Of a DNA stretch of 64,000 nucleotides, positions 56,825 to 64,000 are shown in pieces. A model generated the notes under the pieces. It worked only from the letters and a program-made list of their open reading frames with translations, did not search any database and was not told where the DNA came from. Position 1 is the first letter of the stretch, and each line of letters begins with the position of its first letter. Source of the DNA: Bacteroidota bacterium. GTDB taxonomy: Bacteria; Bacteroidota; Bacteroidia; Flavobacteriales; Schleiferiaceae. A program made the position numbers and the translations under genes. The stretch lies in contig JANSYJ010000003.1 in assembly GCA_024742495.1 (NCBI GenBank), positions 526,436 through 590,435 of the forward strand. The letters are read 5' to 3'.

Positions 56825-56834
56825 TGTATCTTTG
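56803..56834 (+). promoter_or_regulatory. Promoter for the phosphoribosyltransferase gene
   Basis: TATCTTTG (56827-56834) is an exact -7 element, with TTTC (56803-56806) 20 bases upstream. The ATG at 56846 follows 11 bases after the -7 element. Confidence 0.55.
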
Positions 56835-56845
56835 CCCAAATTCCC

Positions 56846-57352
56846 ATGGCTATGGCAGAGAGTACGGAGGTTTTAAATCACAAGCAGGTCAGCGATCGCA
56901 TTGCGCGAATTTCCTGGCAAATCTTTGAAGAGTTTTCTGATGAAAGCAAAATCATTCTAGCGGGTATTGCCGAAAGAGGCTATTTACTGGCGGAAAAAAT
57001 TCATGCTTATTTAGGTACGATTTCCGACCTGGAAGTTCAAATTAGCAAATTGACATTTGATAAGGATCGTCCTTTAAGTTCCGATTATTTACTCGAACCT
57101 ACTATGGAGCTTAATAATGCCAATGTGATCTTGGTGGATGATGTTTTAAAATCGGGAGGCACCTTAATTTATGGGGTGCGGTATTTTCTTGACCATCCTG
57201 TAAAGACCATGAAAACTGTAGTTCTGGTGGATCGCAATCACAAGCGCTATCCCGTAAAGGCCGACTTTAAAGGCCTATCGCTTTCTACCTCCATGAAGGA
57301 ACATGTAAGCGTGGAAATCGAACATGAGCCCTATTCCGTTTTGGTAAGTTAA
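56846..57352 (+). CDS. PyrR-like phosphoribosyltransferase
   Basis: A 168-residue type I phosphoribosyltransferase. VILVDDVLKSGGTL near 91-104 is the PRPP-binding motif, and AGIAERGYLLAEKI the pyrophosphate loop region. It resembles PyrR and uracil phosphoribosyltransferases; no pyrimidine genes are nearby, so regulator versus salvage enzyme is not decided. It has its own promoter. Confidence 0.85.
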   Translation: MAMAESTEVLNHKQVSDRIARISWQIFEEFSDESKIILAGIAERGYLLAEKIHAYLGTISDLEVQISKLTFDKDRPLSSDYLLEPTMELNNANVILVDDVLKSGGTLIYGVRYFLDHPVKTMKTVVLVDRNHKRYPVKADFKGLSLSTSMKEHVSVEIEHEPYSVLVS

Positions 57353-57375
57353 AACAAGAATTAAGACTCTATTCT

Positions 57376-57870
57376 TTAAGCACGGGAAACCGATACCTTG
57401 GATTTCTTTCTGCGTGCCGCCATTTCGGCCTTAATGTACTTTGGATGGATAATTAACATCCCAAAGCTCTCCCCTTCATGCTTTCCCAAATGTTTGTGAT
57501 GCATCTTATGGGCTCTTAGAACCGCGGCCAAATAAAGGCTATTGCTGTTTTTAAACCATTGAAATCGTCGGTGGATAAACACTTCATGAACTAGAAAATA
57601 AGCCACCCCATAAACCGCAATACCTGCTCCAATGCTTGGTGCTATCCACGACTCATTCATCAGCCCCAGCATAATACAAAGCCAACTGGGCACCGCGAAG
57701 ATTAGAAAGAAGGCATCATTTTTCTCAAAAAAGCCCGGCTTCTTAACGTGATGATCAGCATGTAAAAACCATAAAAAGCCATGCATCACATACTTATGGG
57801 CGAACCAAGCCACAAACTCCATAAACCAAAAAGTGGCTAATACGATTAAGGCTATCCAGTACCAGGTCAT
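57376..57870 (-). CDS. crtZ: Beta-carotene hydroxylase CrtZ
   Basis: A 164-residue membrane di-iron hydroxylase that adds 3-hydroxyl groups to beta-ionone rings. Histidine motifs are HKYVMH, HADHH, HEVFIHRR and HKMHHKH, the complete CrtZ set, within about four membrane segments. It starts inside the stop of the cruF-like gene (4-base ATGA overlap) and ends the crtD-cruF-crtZ operon. Confidence 0.93.
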   Translation of the reverse strand: MTWYWIALIVLATFWFMEFVAWFAHKYVMHGFLWFLHADHHVKKPGFFEKNDAFFLIFAVPSWLCIMLGLMNESWIAPSIGAGIAVYGVAYFLVHEVFIHRRFQWFKNSNSLYLAAVLRAHKMHHKHLGKHEGESFGMLIIHPKYIKAEMAARRKKSKVSVSRA

Positions 57871-58523
57871 AAAAAAATATTGAGCATTATAAAAAAGAAG
57901 GCTATTAGTGGTAAATACCAGCGAGCCAATTTAGTATCGTGTTGCAAATTAATTTTCACAAAGATGAATTGTATAGCAAAAGCAACCACAAACCAAGCTA
58001 AATAGTTTTCCCAGGGAATTACATTTCCTGCCCAAGCCCAAAATCCCAATTGGGCGGAGAGTGGTTCTATAAAAAAGTCGAGGCCCACCATTAAGGCCGC
58101 GGCAATAATCATTCGTAAAAGGGGATTAATAGTCCAACGTTTAGCCCAAAGCGCAGTGCTATAAGCCAAAAGGAACCAATTTAAGCCGATAACTATGGGA
58201 ACTTCAATAAGCTTAAATCCCAAATTATGCAGATAGCGGTAATCGCCAAAAGGGAAACCGGTTTGGGTACCAAGTACTTCCACCCCAAAACCAATCGTAA
58301 AGCTCGCTAAAAGGAAGTAGAGCATTTTAGGGTAATCATCGGCCTGGCTTGCGAGCAGCACCAAAATTGCGGACAGGTATAAATTAAGCGGTGTAAAGGC
58401 CGCAAAGAAATCGAGGTCGGCAAATGAAATTACAATTACCCCAAAAAAGTGAATCACGGCTAATATCCAAAAGCCATAACTTCTGGCAAATTGACGAAAG
58501 GGGTCAAGCATAATCCACAGCAA
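57867..58523 (-). CDS. cruF: CruF-like carotenoid 1,2-hydratase (carotenoid biosynthesis protein)
   Basis: A 218-residue integral membrane protein with six or seven segments. GFGVEVLGTQTGFPFGDYRY (about 77-96) is the signature of the CruF/DUF422 family, and PIVIGLNWFLLAY and DFFIEPLSAQLGFW also fit. CruF hydrates the acyclic end of gamma-carotene or lycopene to a 1'-hydroxy group. It overlaps crtD by 20 bases upstream and crtZ by 4 downstream, strong support for one pathway. Confidence 0.85.
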   Translation of the reverse strand: MLWIMLDPFRQFARSYGFWILAVIHFFGVIVISFADLDFFAAFTPLNLYLSAILVLLASQADDYPKMLYFLLASFTIGFGVEVLGTQTGFPFGDYRYLHNLGFKLIEVPIVIGLNWFLLAYSTALWAKRWTINPLLRMIIAAALMVGLDFFIEPLSAQLGFWAWAGNVIPWENYLAWFVVAFAIQFIFVKINLQHDTKLARWYLPLIAFFFIMLNIFL

Positions 58524-59979
58524 TTAAATTAGCGGTAATCTCCGCGCCCATTAAGCACAGTGGTATTCCTCCACCCGGATGAACACTACCCCCGCAAAAG
58601 TATAGGCCCTCCACCTTTCGACTGAAATTTGGATGTCGCAAAAATGCCGATAGCGTATCATTTGATCCAGCGCCATACAATGAACCCTGAAATGATGAAG
58701 TTCGTTCTTCGATGCGACGTGGATCGAGGTAATCCTCAAATTCAATTAAGGCTTCAATGTCCGTCTTTAAGATTCTACTAAGCTTATTGATAACCGCCGC
58801 TCTAACTCTAGGGATAATCGCATCCCAGTCCTGCCCCGTATTTCCGGGGGCATTAATCAAAATAAACCAGTTTTCGCAATTTTCGGGTGCATCTCCCTCG
58901 CCTTCTTTCGAAGAGATATTTAAATAAATAGTGGGATCATCTCCCATGCTATTCTCTTTAAAAATTTGCTGGAACTCCTCCTTATAATCGGCACTGAAGA
59001 AGATGTTGTGCAGGTCCAGCTCTGGAAAGTCTTTCTTAATCCCCCAATAGAATATTAAAGCGGAGGAGCTTCGTTCTTGCTGCAGCGTTTTCTCAGGGGC
59101 CTTTAAATCGGGCATTAGCCTTCTATAGCTTGGCACCACATCCATATTGCTAATTACGATTTCCGCTTCATAACGGTGAGCTCCACAGTGTACTGCTTTA
59201 GCTTTATTCGCTTTTACTTCAATGCGATCTACTTTAGCATTAAAGTGATACTGCACCCCTAAATCCTGTCCTAACTTATAAAGTGACTGCGCAATTTGAT
59301 GCATCCCACCCCGAGGATAAAAAGTTCCCACATTATGCTCTAGATGGGGAATGCTGCTCATTACGCCTGGAGTTTGATAGGGATCACTGCCATTATAAGT
59401 GGCAAAGCGATCAAAAAGCTGCACGAGTTTAGGATGCTTTAATTTCCTTTTATTCAATTTGTGCAGACTTCCATTCAATTCCAAATTTGGCATGCGAATT
59501 ATAGAAGCTAAGGTATCCTTACTGAGGTAAGACTTTAGGCGGTGTAAGCTTTTGCGAAGGAATACCTTTTCGGTATAACGGTATATATAGGCCGACTTTT
59601 CAAGGTATTGCTCCACTTTTTCGCGCGCTACTCCAAGCTTGGATTCTACTTCTATAGCAAACTTCTTTGGCTCGGCATGGGCCTTCAATTGTGTACCATC
59701 TTCCCAAAAGTAATGGCAAGCAACCTCCTTGCGGGTATAATTAAAGTAGTCGCGAGGGTTCTTGCCACAATCTTTAAATACCTGATCCACTAGATGTGGG
59801 AGCGTGAATAAAGATGGGCCAGCATCAAAGCGATACTGCTCATTTCCAATTACATTGAGCTTACCACCAGGATTTTCAGTCGCTTCAAAAACGCTTACCT
59901 CATGTCCCTGAGCGGCCAAACGCGCAGCCGCGGCCAAGCCGGCAACCCCCGATCCAATAACAATAGCTTTTTGAGACAT
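58504..59979 (-). CDS. crtD: Carotenoid 3,4-desaturase CrtD-like
   Basis: A 491-residue FAD-dependent carotenoid desaturase. The dinucleotide motif VIGSGVAGLAAAARLA is at 6-21. YRFDAGPSLFTLPHLVD near 52-68 fits Bacteroidota CrtD rather than CrtI, which usually reads DMGPSWYWMP. The C-terminal GLYFCGGSVHPGGGIPLCLMGAE binds FAD. It would introduce the 3',4' double bond into a 1'-hydroxy carotenoid made by CruF. CrtB, CrtI and CrtY are not in the window. CrtD versus CrtI rests on motif memory. Confidence 0.88.
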   Translation of the reverse strand: MSQKAIVIGSGVAGLAAAARLAAQGHEVSVFEATENPGGKLNVIGNEQYRFDAGPSLFTLPHLVDQVFKDCGKNPRDYFNYTRKEVACHYFWEDGTQLKAHAEPKKFAIEVESKLGVAREKVEQYLEKSAYIYRYTEKVFLRKSLHRLKSYLSKDTLASIIRMPNLELNGSLHKLNKRKLKHPKLVQLFDRFATYNGSDPYQTPGVMSSIPHLEHNVGTFYPRGGMHQIAQSLYKLGQDLGVQYHFNAKVDRIEVKANKAKAVHCGAHRYEAEIVISNMDVVPSYRRLMPDLKAPEKTLQQERSSSALIFYWGIKKDFPELDLHNIFFSADYKEEFQQIFKENSMGDDPTIYLNISSKEGEGDAPENCENWFILINAPGNTGQDWDAIIPRVRAAVINKLSRILKTDIEALIEFEDYLDPRRIEERTSSFQGSLYGAGSNDTLSAFLRHPNFSRKVEGLYFCGGSVHPGGGIPLCLMGAEITANLIAVDYA

Positions 59980-60030
59980 AAACTGAAATCTAAAATAAAA
60001 ACCTTTAAATGCTCCGCTTGTTTAAAGGAT

Positions 60031-60615
60031 ATGGCAAAGATTTTAAAAAAGTTAAAGCGCTTAAATCCATTAGCCAAGGGGATGCTCCTTTTTGTTGTAG
60101 CGGCCTTTGGACTATCATTTCTATTTGCACCCGAGCAAAAACCGGTGGACTATCGTGAGCTTAGTTTTAAAACCACTAGCGACTCGCGAATTTACTTCAA
60201 TAATATGCGGTCCTTCTTTTATAAGATCGATCGATTCAGCAAGCGCCCCATGGAAATATATCGACTAAAAAGACGCAGCCCAGAACGTGATTCAATTGGA
60301 ATCAATTTTTCCATTGCTCATTATCCTGGAGCCGAGTCGGCCTATATCGTTTGTGAAATTGGCGCGGCCTATGAACATTGTGACTCTCTCTCAGTTAAAT
60401 TTAGTAAGTATCCTGATTCAGAGCAGCTTAAATTAATGAACGGAGAGCAACAGTTTAAGCTCGCCGCCAAGGTTTACTCTTCCTTATTGGAAGAAGAGGC
60501 CATCTTCCTTTGCTGCGCTTCGGATACCTTAATTCAACTTTATATGGATAAGTCTTCCCAATTAGATGCCGAAGTGGTTTTGGAAGACTATTTCCGATTA
60601 ACCCAAAAAAATTAA
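60031..60615 (+). CDS. Single-pass membrane protein of unknown function
   Basis: A 194-residue protein with a basic N-terminus and one membrane segment (about 18-35), followed by an extracytoplasmic part of mixed structure. I recognise no family. The ATG at 60031 is chosen because the longer frame runs back over the crtD start on the other strand. It is divergent from crtD and abuts the DUF4199-like gene with no gap, so these two form an operon. Confidence 0.6.
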   Translation: MAKILKKLKRLNPLAKGMLLFVVAAFGLSFLFAPEQKPVDYRELSFKTTSDSRIYFNNMRSFFYKIDRFSKRPMEIYRLKRRSPERDSIGINFSIAHYPGAESAYIVCEIGAAYEHCDSLSVKFSKYPDSEQLKLMNGEQQFKLAAKVYSSLLEEEAIFLCCASDTLIQLYMDKSSQLDAEVVLEDYFRLTQKN

Positions 60616-61098
60616 ATGATGAGTGATTACTTGAAGTATGGAAAATCAATTTCAAAAAATAAGGGGCTCTTCTTAGCCGCCTTTCTAATCTTATTCTTCC
60701 TGAGTATGCGCAGCTTGGGAATGGCGCATGAATATTACCTCAGAGTTTTTAATGCGGTGATCATGATGATTGTTATTGGGGTGGGAATTTTACGTTACCG
60801 CTCCAAATTAGAAGATGAGCATTATGGTTCCTTCTTCGACCTTTATAAAATTGCCTTGCGGACCTCCTTCTTTGGAATTTCAATTTTCACGGTTTTTCTA
60901 GCCCTATACTTGGATATAATAGATCCTGCCTTTATGATGGAGATTAAGCAAGAAGAAAGCGTGAGTCCCTATATGTCGCCCATAACTGCAGCGGGTATTG
61001 TGTTAATTGAAGGCTTGGGATCATCATTGGTTTTCAGCTATTTAGTGATTCAACTGTTTAAAAAACCCAGTATTGAATTTGAAGGGCAAAAGGCTTAG
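60616..61098 (+). CDS. DUF4199-like membrane protein
   Basis: A 160-residue protein with four hydrophobic segments (about 18-33, 43-60, 80-100 and 120-148). The pattern with DEHYGSFFDLYKIALRTS after the second segment is like DUF4199 proteins of Bacteroidota. Function is unknown. Translation begins on the base after the preceding stop, with two ATG codons in a row. Confidence 0.7.
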   Translation: MMSDYLKYGKSISKNKGLFLAAFLILFFLSMRSLGMAHEYYLRVFNAVIMMIVIGVGILRYRSKLEDEHYGSFFDLYKIALRTSFFGISIFTVFLALYLDIIDPAFMMEIKQEESVSPYMSPITAAGIVLIEGLGSSLVFSYLVIQLFKKPSIEFEGQKA

Positions 61099-61309
61099 GA
61101 GATTTTTAAGATCACATTGGCCTTTAACTTAATTGATCATGCTGGGCTTTACAGGCCATATAGAAAAATTCAAGTGGCTCTTAGATTTCAACAGCGGCTC
61201 CAACAATACTATTAAATGATTCAATATTAATGTTGGTTTGCACACAAACTCCACATTAAAAATGATATCGTAAATGGGAATGAAGAGGTAAAACTATTAC
61301 TTTAATCCC

Positions 61310-62302
61310 ATGCAAAAGGTCCTGATTTTTGGAGGCAGCCAATTTATTGGTCGCAATTTAGTAGAACAGCTTATAGCCGATGGTGGCTACGATATTTGGC
61401 TATTTAATCGTCAATTAAGTGGGGCGGATTTATTTCCGAAGCTCAGCAAAATTAAAGGCGATCGTTATACCGATGATGTAAAGCAGATAGCCCATCAAAA
61501 TTGGGATTATGTTATTGATCTCTCGGCTTATTTTCCAAATTCCGTTTCGGAAATTTTAAAGCAGCTCGGAAAGGTTAAGAAGTACATTTTAATTTCCAGC
61601 TGTTCGGCTTATAAGGTCGATGATCCCTCTCAAACTTTAAAAAGCGAAGAGGCCCCTCTCCTAGCCTGTACAGCGGAAGAGGCCATTAGCGAAGATCTAT
61701 CTACCTATGGAGCCCGTAAAGCAGAATGTGAACGCCGATTAATGGAGGCAAATCTGGATTACCTTATTTTAAAACCAGCCTTGGTTTATGGGCAATATGA
61801 TCTTACAGATCGTTTCTATTATTGGCTTTATCAGACTTATCATAAATCCGAATTTCTAATTCCGGAGCAGGGCCGTCGCAAGTTTTCTAGCACTTACGTG
61901 ATGGATTTAGTGCAAGTGATAATCCTGGGTTTAAAGCATGAAAAGTTTTGTGGTAGCTATAATGTGACCACTAGCCCCCAAAATAGCATTGGGGAAATCA
62001 TTCGGCTGGCCATGCTCGAATTAAATAAGAAGCCCGACTTAGTAAATGCCTCCGCTTCCTTTCTTCATGAGCGGGAAATGGCCCAATGGACCGACATCCC
62101 ACTTTGGATTGAGGGGGATCATTTCACCTTTAGCAATGAAAAAATTAAAGCCTCGAGAAACTTCAAAGCAAGCTCATTAGCGAAGTCGATTAAGGAAACC
62201 ATTGCTTATTATGCCCAGCTCAATTGGCCTGTGCCTAAGTATGGCATAACAGATGAAGTGCACTCCGATTTAGTGCAGTCTTTAAGAAGTGAACAAGCTT
62301 AA
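61310..62302 (+). CDS. NAD-dependent epimerase/dehydratase family protein
   Basis: A 330-residue extended short-chain dehydrogenase. GGSQFIGRN at 8-16 is the NAD-binding glycine motif; the catalytic Y-x-x-x-K reads YGARK near 142-146, and LKPALVYGQYD follows. Substrate, possibly a nucleotide sugar or isoflavone-like compound, is unknown. The upstream 211 bases hold no gene. Confidence 0.87.
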   Translation: MQKVLIFGGSQFIGRNLVEQLIADGGYDIWLFNRQLSGADLFPKLSKIKGDRYTDDVKQIAHQNWDYVIDLSAYFPNSVSEILKQLGKVKKYILISSCSAYKVDDPSQTLKSEEAPLLACTAEEAISEDLSTYGARKAECERRLMEANLDYLILKPALVYGQYDLTDRFYYWLYQTYHKSEFLIPEQGRRKFSSTYVMDLVQVIILGLKHEKFCGSYNVTTSPQNSIGEIIRLAMLELNKKPDLVNASASFLHEREMAQWTDIPLWIEGDHFTFSNEKIKASRNFKASSLAKSIKETIAYYAQLNWPVPKYGITDEVHSDLVQSLRSEQA

Positions 62303-62331
62303 TGCTTTCTTGGGGTGAAACTATATATGAG

Positions 62332-62364
62332 GAAAGGGCTTAGCGGGATAGCTTTCGGTTTTTT
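62332..62364 (+). terminator. Possible terminator after the epimerase gene
   Basis: GAAAG (62332-62336) pairs with CTTTC (62352-62356), with partial inner pairing, followed by six Ts. Confidence 0.45.
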
Positions 62365-62402
62365 AAACTATTAAATGCTTCACTAATTAGTCATTTATTA
62401 TA

Positions 62403-62412
62403 GTTGTGCAAC
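62403..62412. repeat. 10-bp repeat, copy 1 (inverted)
   Basis: GTTGTGCAAC, the reverse complement of the two copies downstream of the NTF2-like gene. It lies 19 bases before that gene's ATG. Confidence 0.6.
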
Positions 62413-62431
62413 ATTCTAAATAGACTACAAG

Positions 62432-62773
62432 ATGAAAGAATTAGAAACTATTCGGAGTTATTACAAAGCATATGAAACCAAAGATCGCAAAACTTTGGAG
62501 CGAATTCTTGTGTCGAATTTCCAATTCATTAGTGACTACGCCAAGTATAGAAATCGAGATGAAATGTTGAATGAAATTTGGCCAGCAGTACTTAACAACA
62601 ATAACAAATTGACAGATATAGAAATCTTTGGAAATAGAAATGGTTTTATCGTAAAGTATAATCTTCTTACTCCGGATACTGTACGAATGGCAGAACAAAT
62701 AGTCTTCGATGGTGCTAAGATTTCTAAAATAGAAGTATTTAGTGAAATAAAGCCTAAAATAGGACAACCTTAA
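62432..62773 (+). CDS. Small NTF2-like (SnoaL-fold) protein
   Basis: A 113-residue protein with the NTF2/SnoaL pattern: an N-terminal helix (ETIRSYYKAYETKD), a RDEMLNEIWP turn and four strands ending in ISKIEVFSEIKP. Such proteins are binding domains, isomerases or immunity-like proteins, and function cannot be told. It is flanked by a 10-base repeat, inverted on the left and doubled on the right, and borders a broken insertion sequence, so it may be a mobile gene cassette. Confidence 0.75.
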   Translation: MKELETIRSYYKAYETKDRKTLERILVSNFQFISDYAKYRNRDEMLNEIWPAVLNNNNKLTDIEIFGNRNGFIVKYNLLTPDTVRMAEQIVFDGAKISKIEVFSEIKPKIGQP

Positions 62774-62783
62774 AGAGAATAAA

Positions 62784-62814
62784 CGTTGCACAACAAAGGT
62801 AGCCGTTGCACAAC
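62784..62814. repeat. 11-bp direct repeat pair, copies 2 and 3
   Basis: CGTTGCACAAC occurs at 62784-62794 and 62804-62814, exactly 20 bases apart, separated by AAAGGTAGC. Each unit is itself nearly palindromic (GTTG-CA-CAAC). The pair follows the NTF2-like gene and precedes the transposase remnant. Confidence 0.6.
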
Positions 62815-62881
62815 CCTCCGAAAACAATAAATCCGGATCCGCTTAGCGTCGTTTTAAGGCCACTTGCTTCATTTTTCACGT

Positions 62882-64000
62882 TCAGGTTAGCATTATTTCA
62901 GGGTGCTTAAATTGCCTTAAAACTTGGCAACAGATCACTTTTTCAAGCGCTTGTCTACTTTGGCTTAAGACCTTACTGTTGGCCACACTTTTAATGGGTG
63001 GTTTAGCGTGTTTGAGCAGTTTTTTAAGGTTATAAGCTGCTGCAGCCATCAACATCTGCTTATTGGCATTTCGGATTCCCTTGGTATAGAGCTTGCGCAT
63101 GCCCATGAATTGCGTAAGTACTCCAAAAACTGGCTCTACTACACTTTGTCGTTTGCTTTTCATTCGCCTTCCCTAAGGGGTGGCTAGCTTTGCTTTAATA
63201 CGTTCATAGTGCTCCCGATAATACGTTATGGTAATACGACGCTCCGGACTTTTACCGATACAGCTTTTGGCAAAGGGACAGCCCTTGCACTGACTGGGCT
63301 TGGTTAAATACAGCTTCTTCTTATTATTTCCCCGCTTCTCTATGAAGGTTTTGCGATAGGTCACCTTTTGATTGTTTCGACAAAGCCAATAGTCGCCCTG
63401 CTCATGGTAGGTAAATCCCTCTGGACCAACTTTATAGGTGCCATGGGGTGGTATATAAGCATCTATCCCTTTGGATTCCAGTAGGGCATAGTTCTCTCCA
63501 CTGCTATATCCTGTATCAGCCAAGAGGCGCGTAAAAAGTAAGCCCATCTTATTAAGACGCCCTTCTAACGCTTCAACAATATCCGGTAGGCAGCGACTAT
63601 CATGTTTATCCGCATAGTCGGCTCCAATGTGTGTAATGATATGGGTAGCAGGGTCTACTGCCAGTTGACTGAGGTAGTTAAGCTTACGCGCTTCACCGGG
63701 CTTAACACTTATGCGCGCATCGGGGTCTGTAGGGCTATAATGTGTTTTATTGGAAGTGTATTTGCTATTCTCTCGGCGCGCTCCAGGGCGTTGATCTTGG
63801 CTCTTTTGCCAGTTCTTATTACGCGTCTTTAGCTCCTTTAAATCACGATCCGTAGCGGTAATTTGCCGCTGTTCTTCACTGGCCTTGTTTTGCTTTGCTT
63901 TCCGCCTTGGGCCCTGCTTGGCTCGGTCCGGTGCACTTTGATAGCGAACTTTGGAGAGATGCTCTTCGAGCTCAGAGGCCGGAACCTTAAGCTCTAAACT
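62882..64000 (-). pseudogene. IS1182-like transposase, interrupted by an in-frame TAG and cut by the window end
   Basis: On the minus strand one frame is open from the window end (64000) to a TAG at 63170-63172, and continues in the same frame to a stop at 62882. Seen are DPDARISVKPG, LNYLSQLAVD, ADTGYSSGENY, a CKGCPFAKSC zinc-like cluster, and after the TAG VVEPVFGVLTQFMGMRKLYTKG. These are the core and C-terminus of IS1182-family DDE transposases. Without the TAG the gene would be whole across this region, so it is probably inactive. The terminal repeat of the element could not be found with confidence. Confidence 0.85.

Noticed and set aside
63602..63832. A plus-strand open frame in the transposase region
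   Set aside because: It is antisense to the well-matched IS1182-like reading frame and resembles no protein.
1..64000. tRNA genes, rRNA genes, CRISPR arrays and riboswitches
   Set aside because: I looked for T-loop and acceptor patterns, regular spaced repeats and known riboswitch cores in the gaps and found none.

Overview
The window looks like the chromosome of a marine-type member of the Bacteroidota, most likely Flavobacteriales near Cryomorphaceae/Schleiferiaceae. The taxonomy is inferred from several signs. Promoters have the Bacteroidota form (TAnnTTTG at -7, often just before the start codon) and Shine-Dalgarno sequences are mostly absent. Two proteins end in type IX secretion sorting-like tails. 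Predicted lipoproteins, DUF6340/DUF4199/DUF4399 families and BshC are present. A crtD-cruF-crtZ carotenoid set and a thioesterase-dnaA-phosphatase-methylase neighbourhood also fit. No tRNA, rRNA or CRISPR array was found.

Region 1 (1-13,200) is a metal-resistance island, all on the plus strand and visibly richer in A/T than the rest. It holds a CopB-type copper ATPase, a CusB-like adaptor with an extra DUF3347 domain, a free DUF3347 lipoprotein and a Fur-family regulator. These are followed by a small Cys/His-rich DUF6660-like protein, a CzcA-type RND pump fused to an outer-membrane factor, a His-rich adaptor lipoprotein, an ICMT-like membrane methyltransferase, a DUF3703 protein and a CDF exporter. 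Together they would move metal from cytoplasm to periplasm (ATPase, CDF) and from periplasm to outside (RND-OMF). The right edge (12,918-13,203) holds only short gene-like scraps.

Region 2 (13,200-45,050) is ordinary chromosome: a membrane glycosyltransferase, an RRM RNA-binding protein, secreted and lipoproteins, TerC, DPP III, BshC (bacillithiol), HMG-CoA lyase, PepD, an SPFH protein beside a VWA membrane protein, FabG with a thioesterase, a TPR plus beta-barrel pair, an FtsE-like ATPase, glycosyltransferases, QueA, PAP2, CheR and an exported nuclease-like protein that lacks a normal start codon.

Region 3 (45,050-62,300) contains dnaA, a six-PAS cytoplasmic histidine kinase, a low-molecular-weight phosphatase with an RsmI-like methylase, glyA, fahA, a pirin with a leader peptide, a small methyltransferase, a PyrR-like phosphoribosyltransferase and the crtD-cruF-crtZ operon. 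That operon points to a saproxanthin/myxol-type carotenoid. Two small membrane protein genes and an epimerase follow.

Region 4 (62,300-64,000) is mobile: a small NTF2-like gene flanked by copies of a 10-bp repeat, then an IS1182-like transposase cut by an in-frame stop codon and by the window end. I found no wholly new multi-gene system. The best leads are the internal signal peptide in the RND-OMF fusion, the missing start codon of the exported nuclease, the palindrome array beside the Fur-family gene, the ICMT-DUF3703 pair and the repeat-flanked NTF2 gene.
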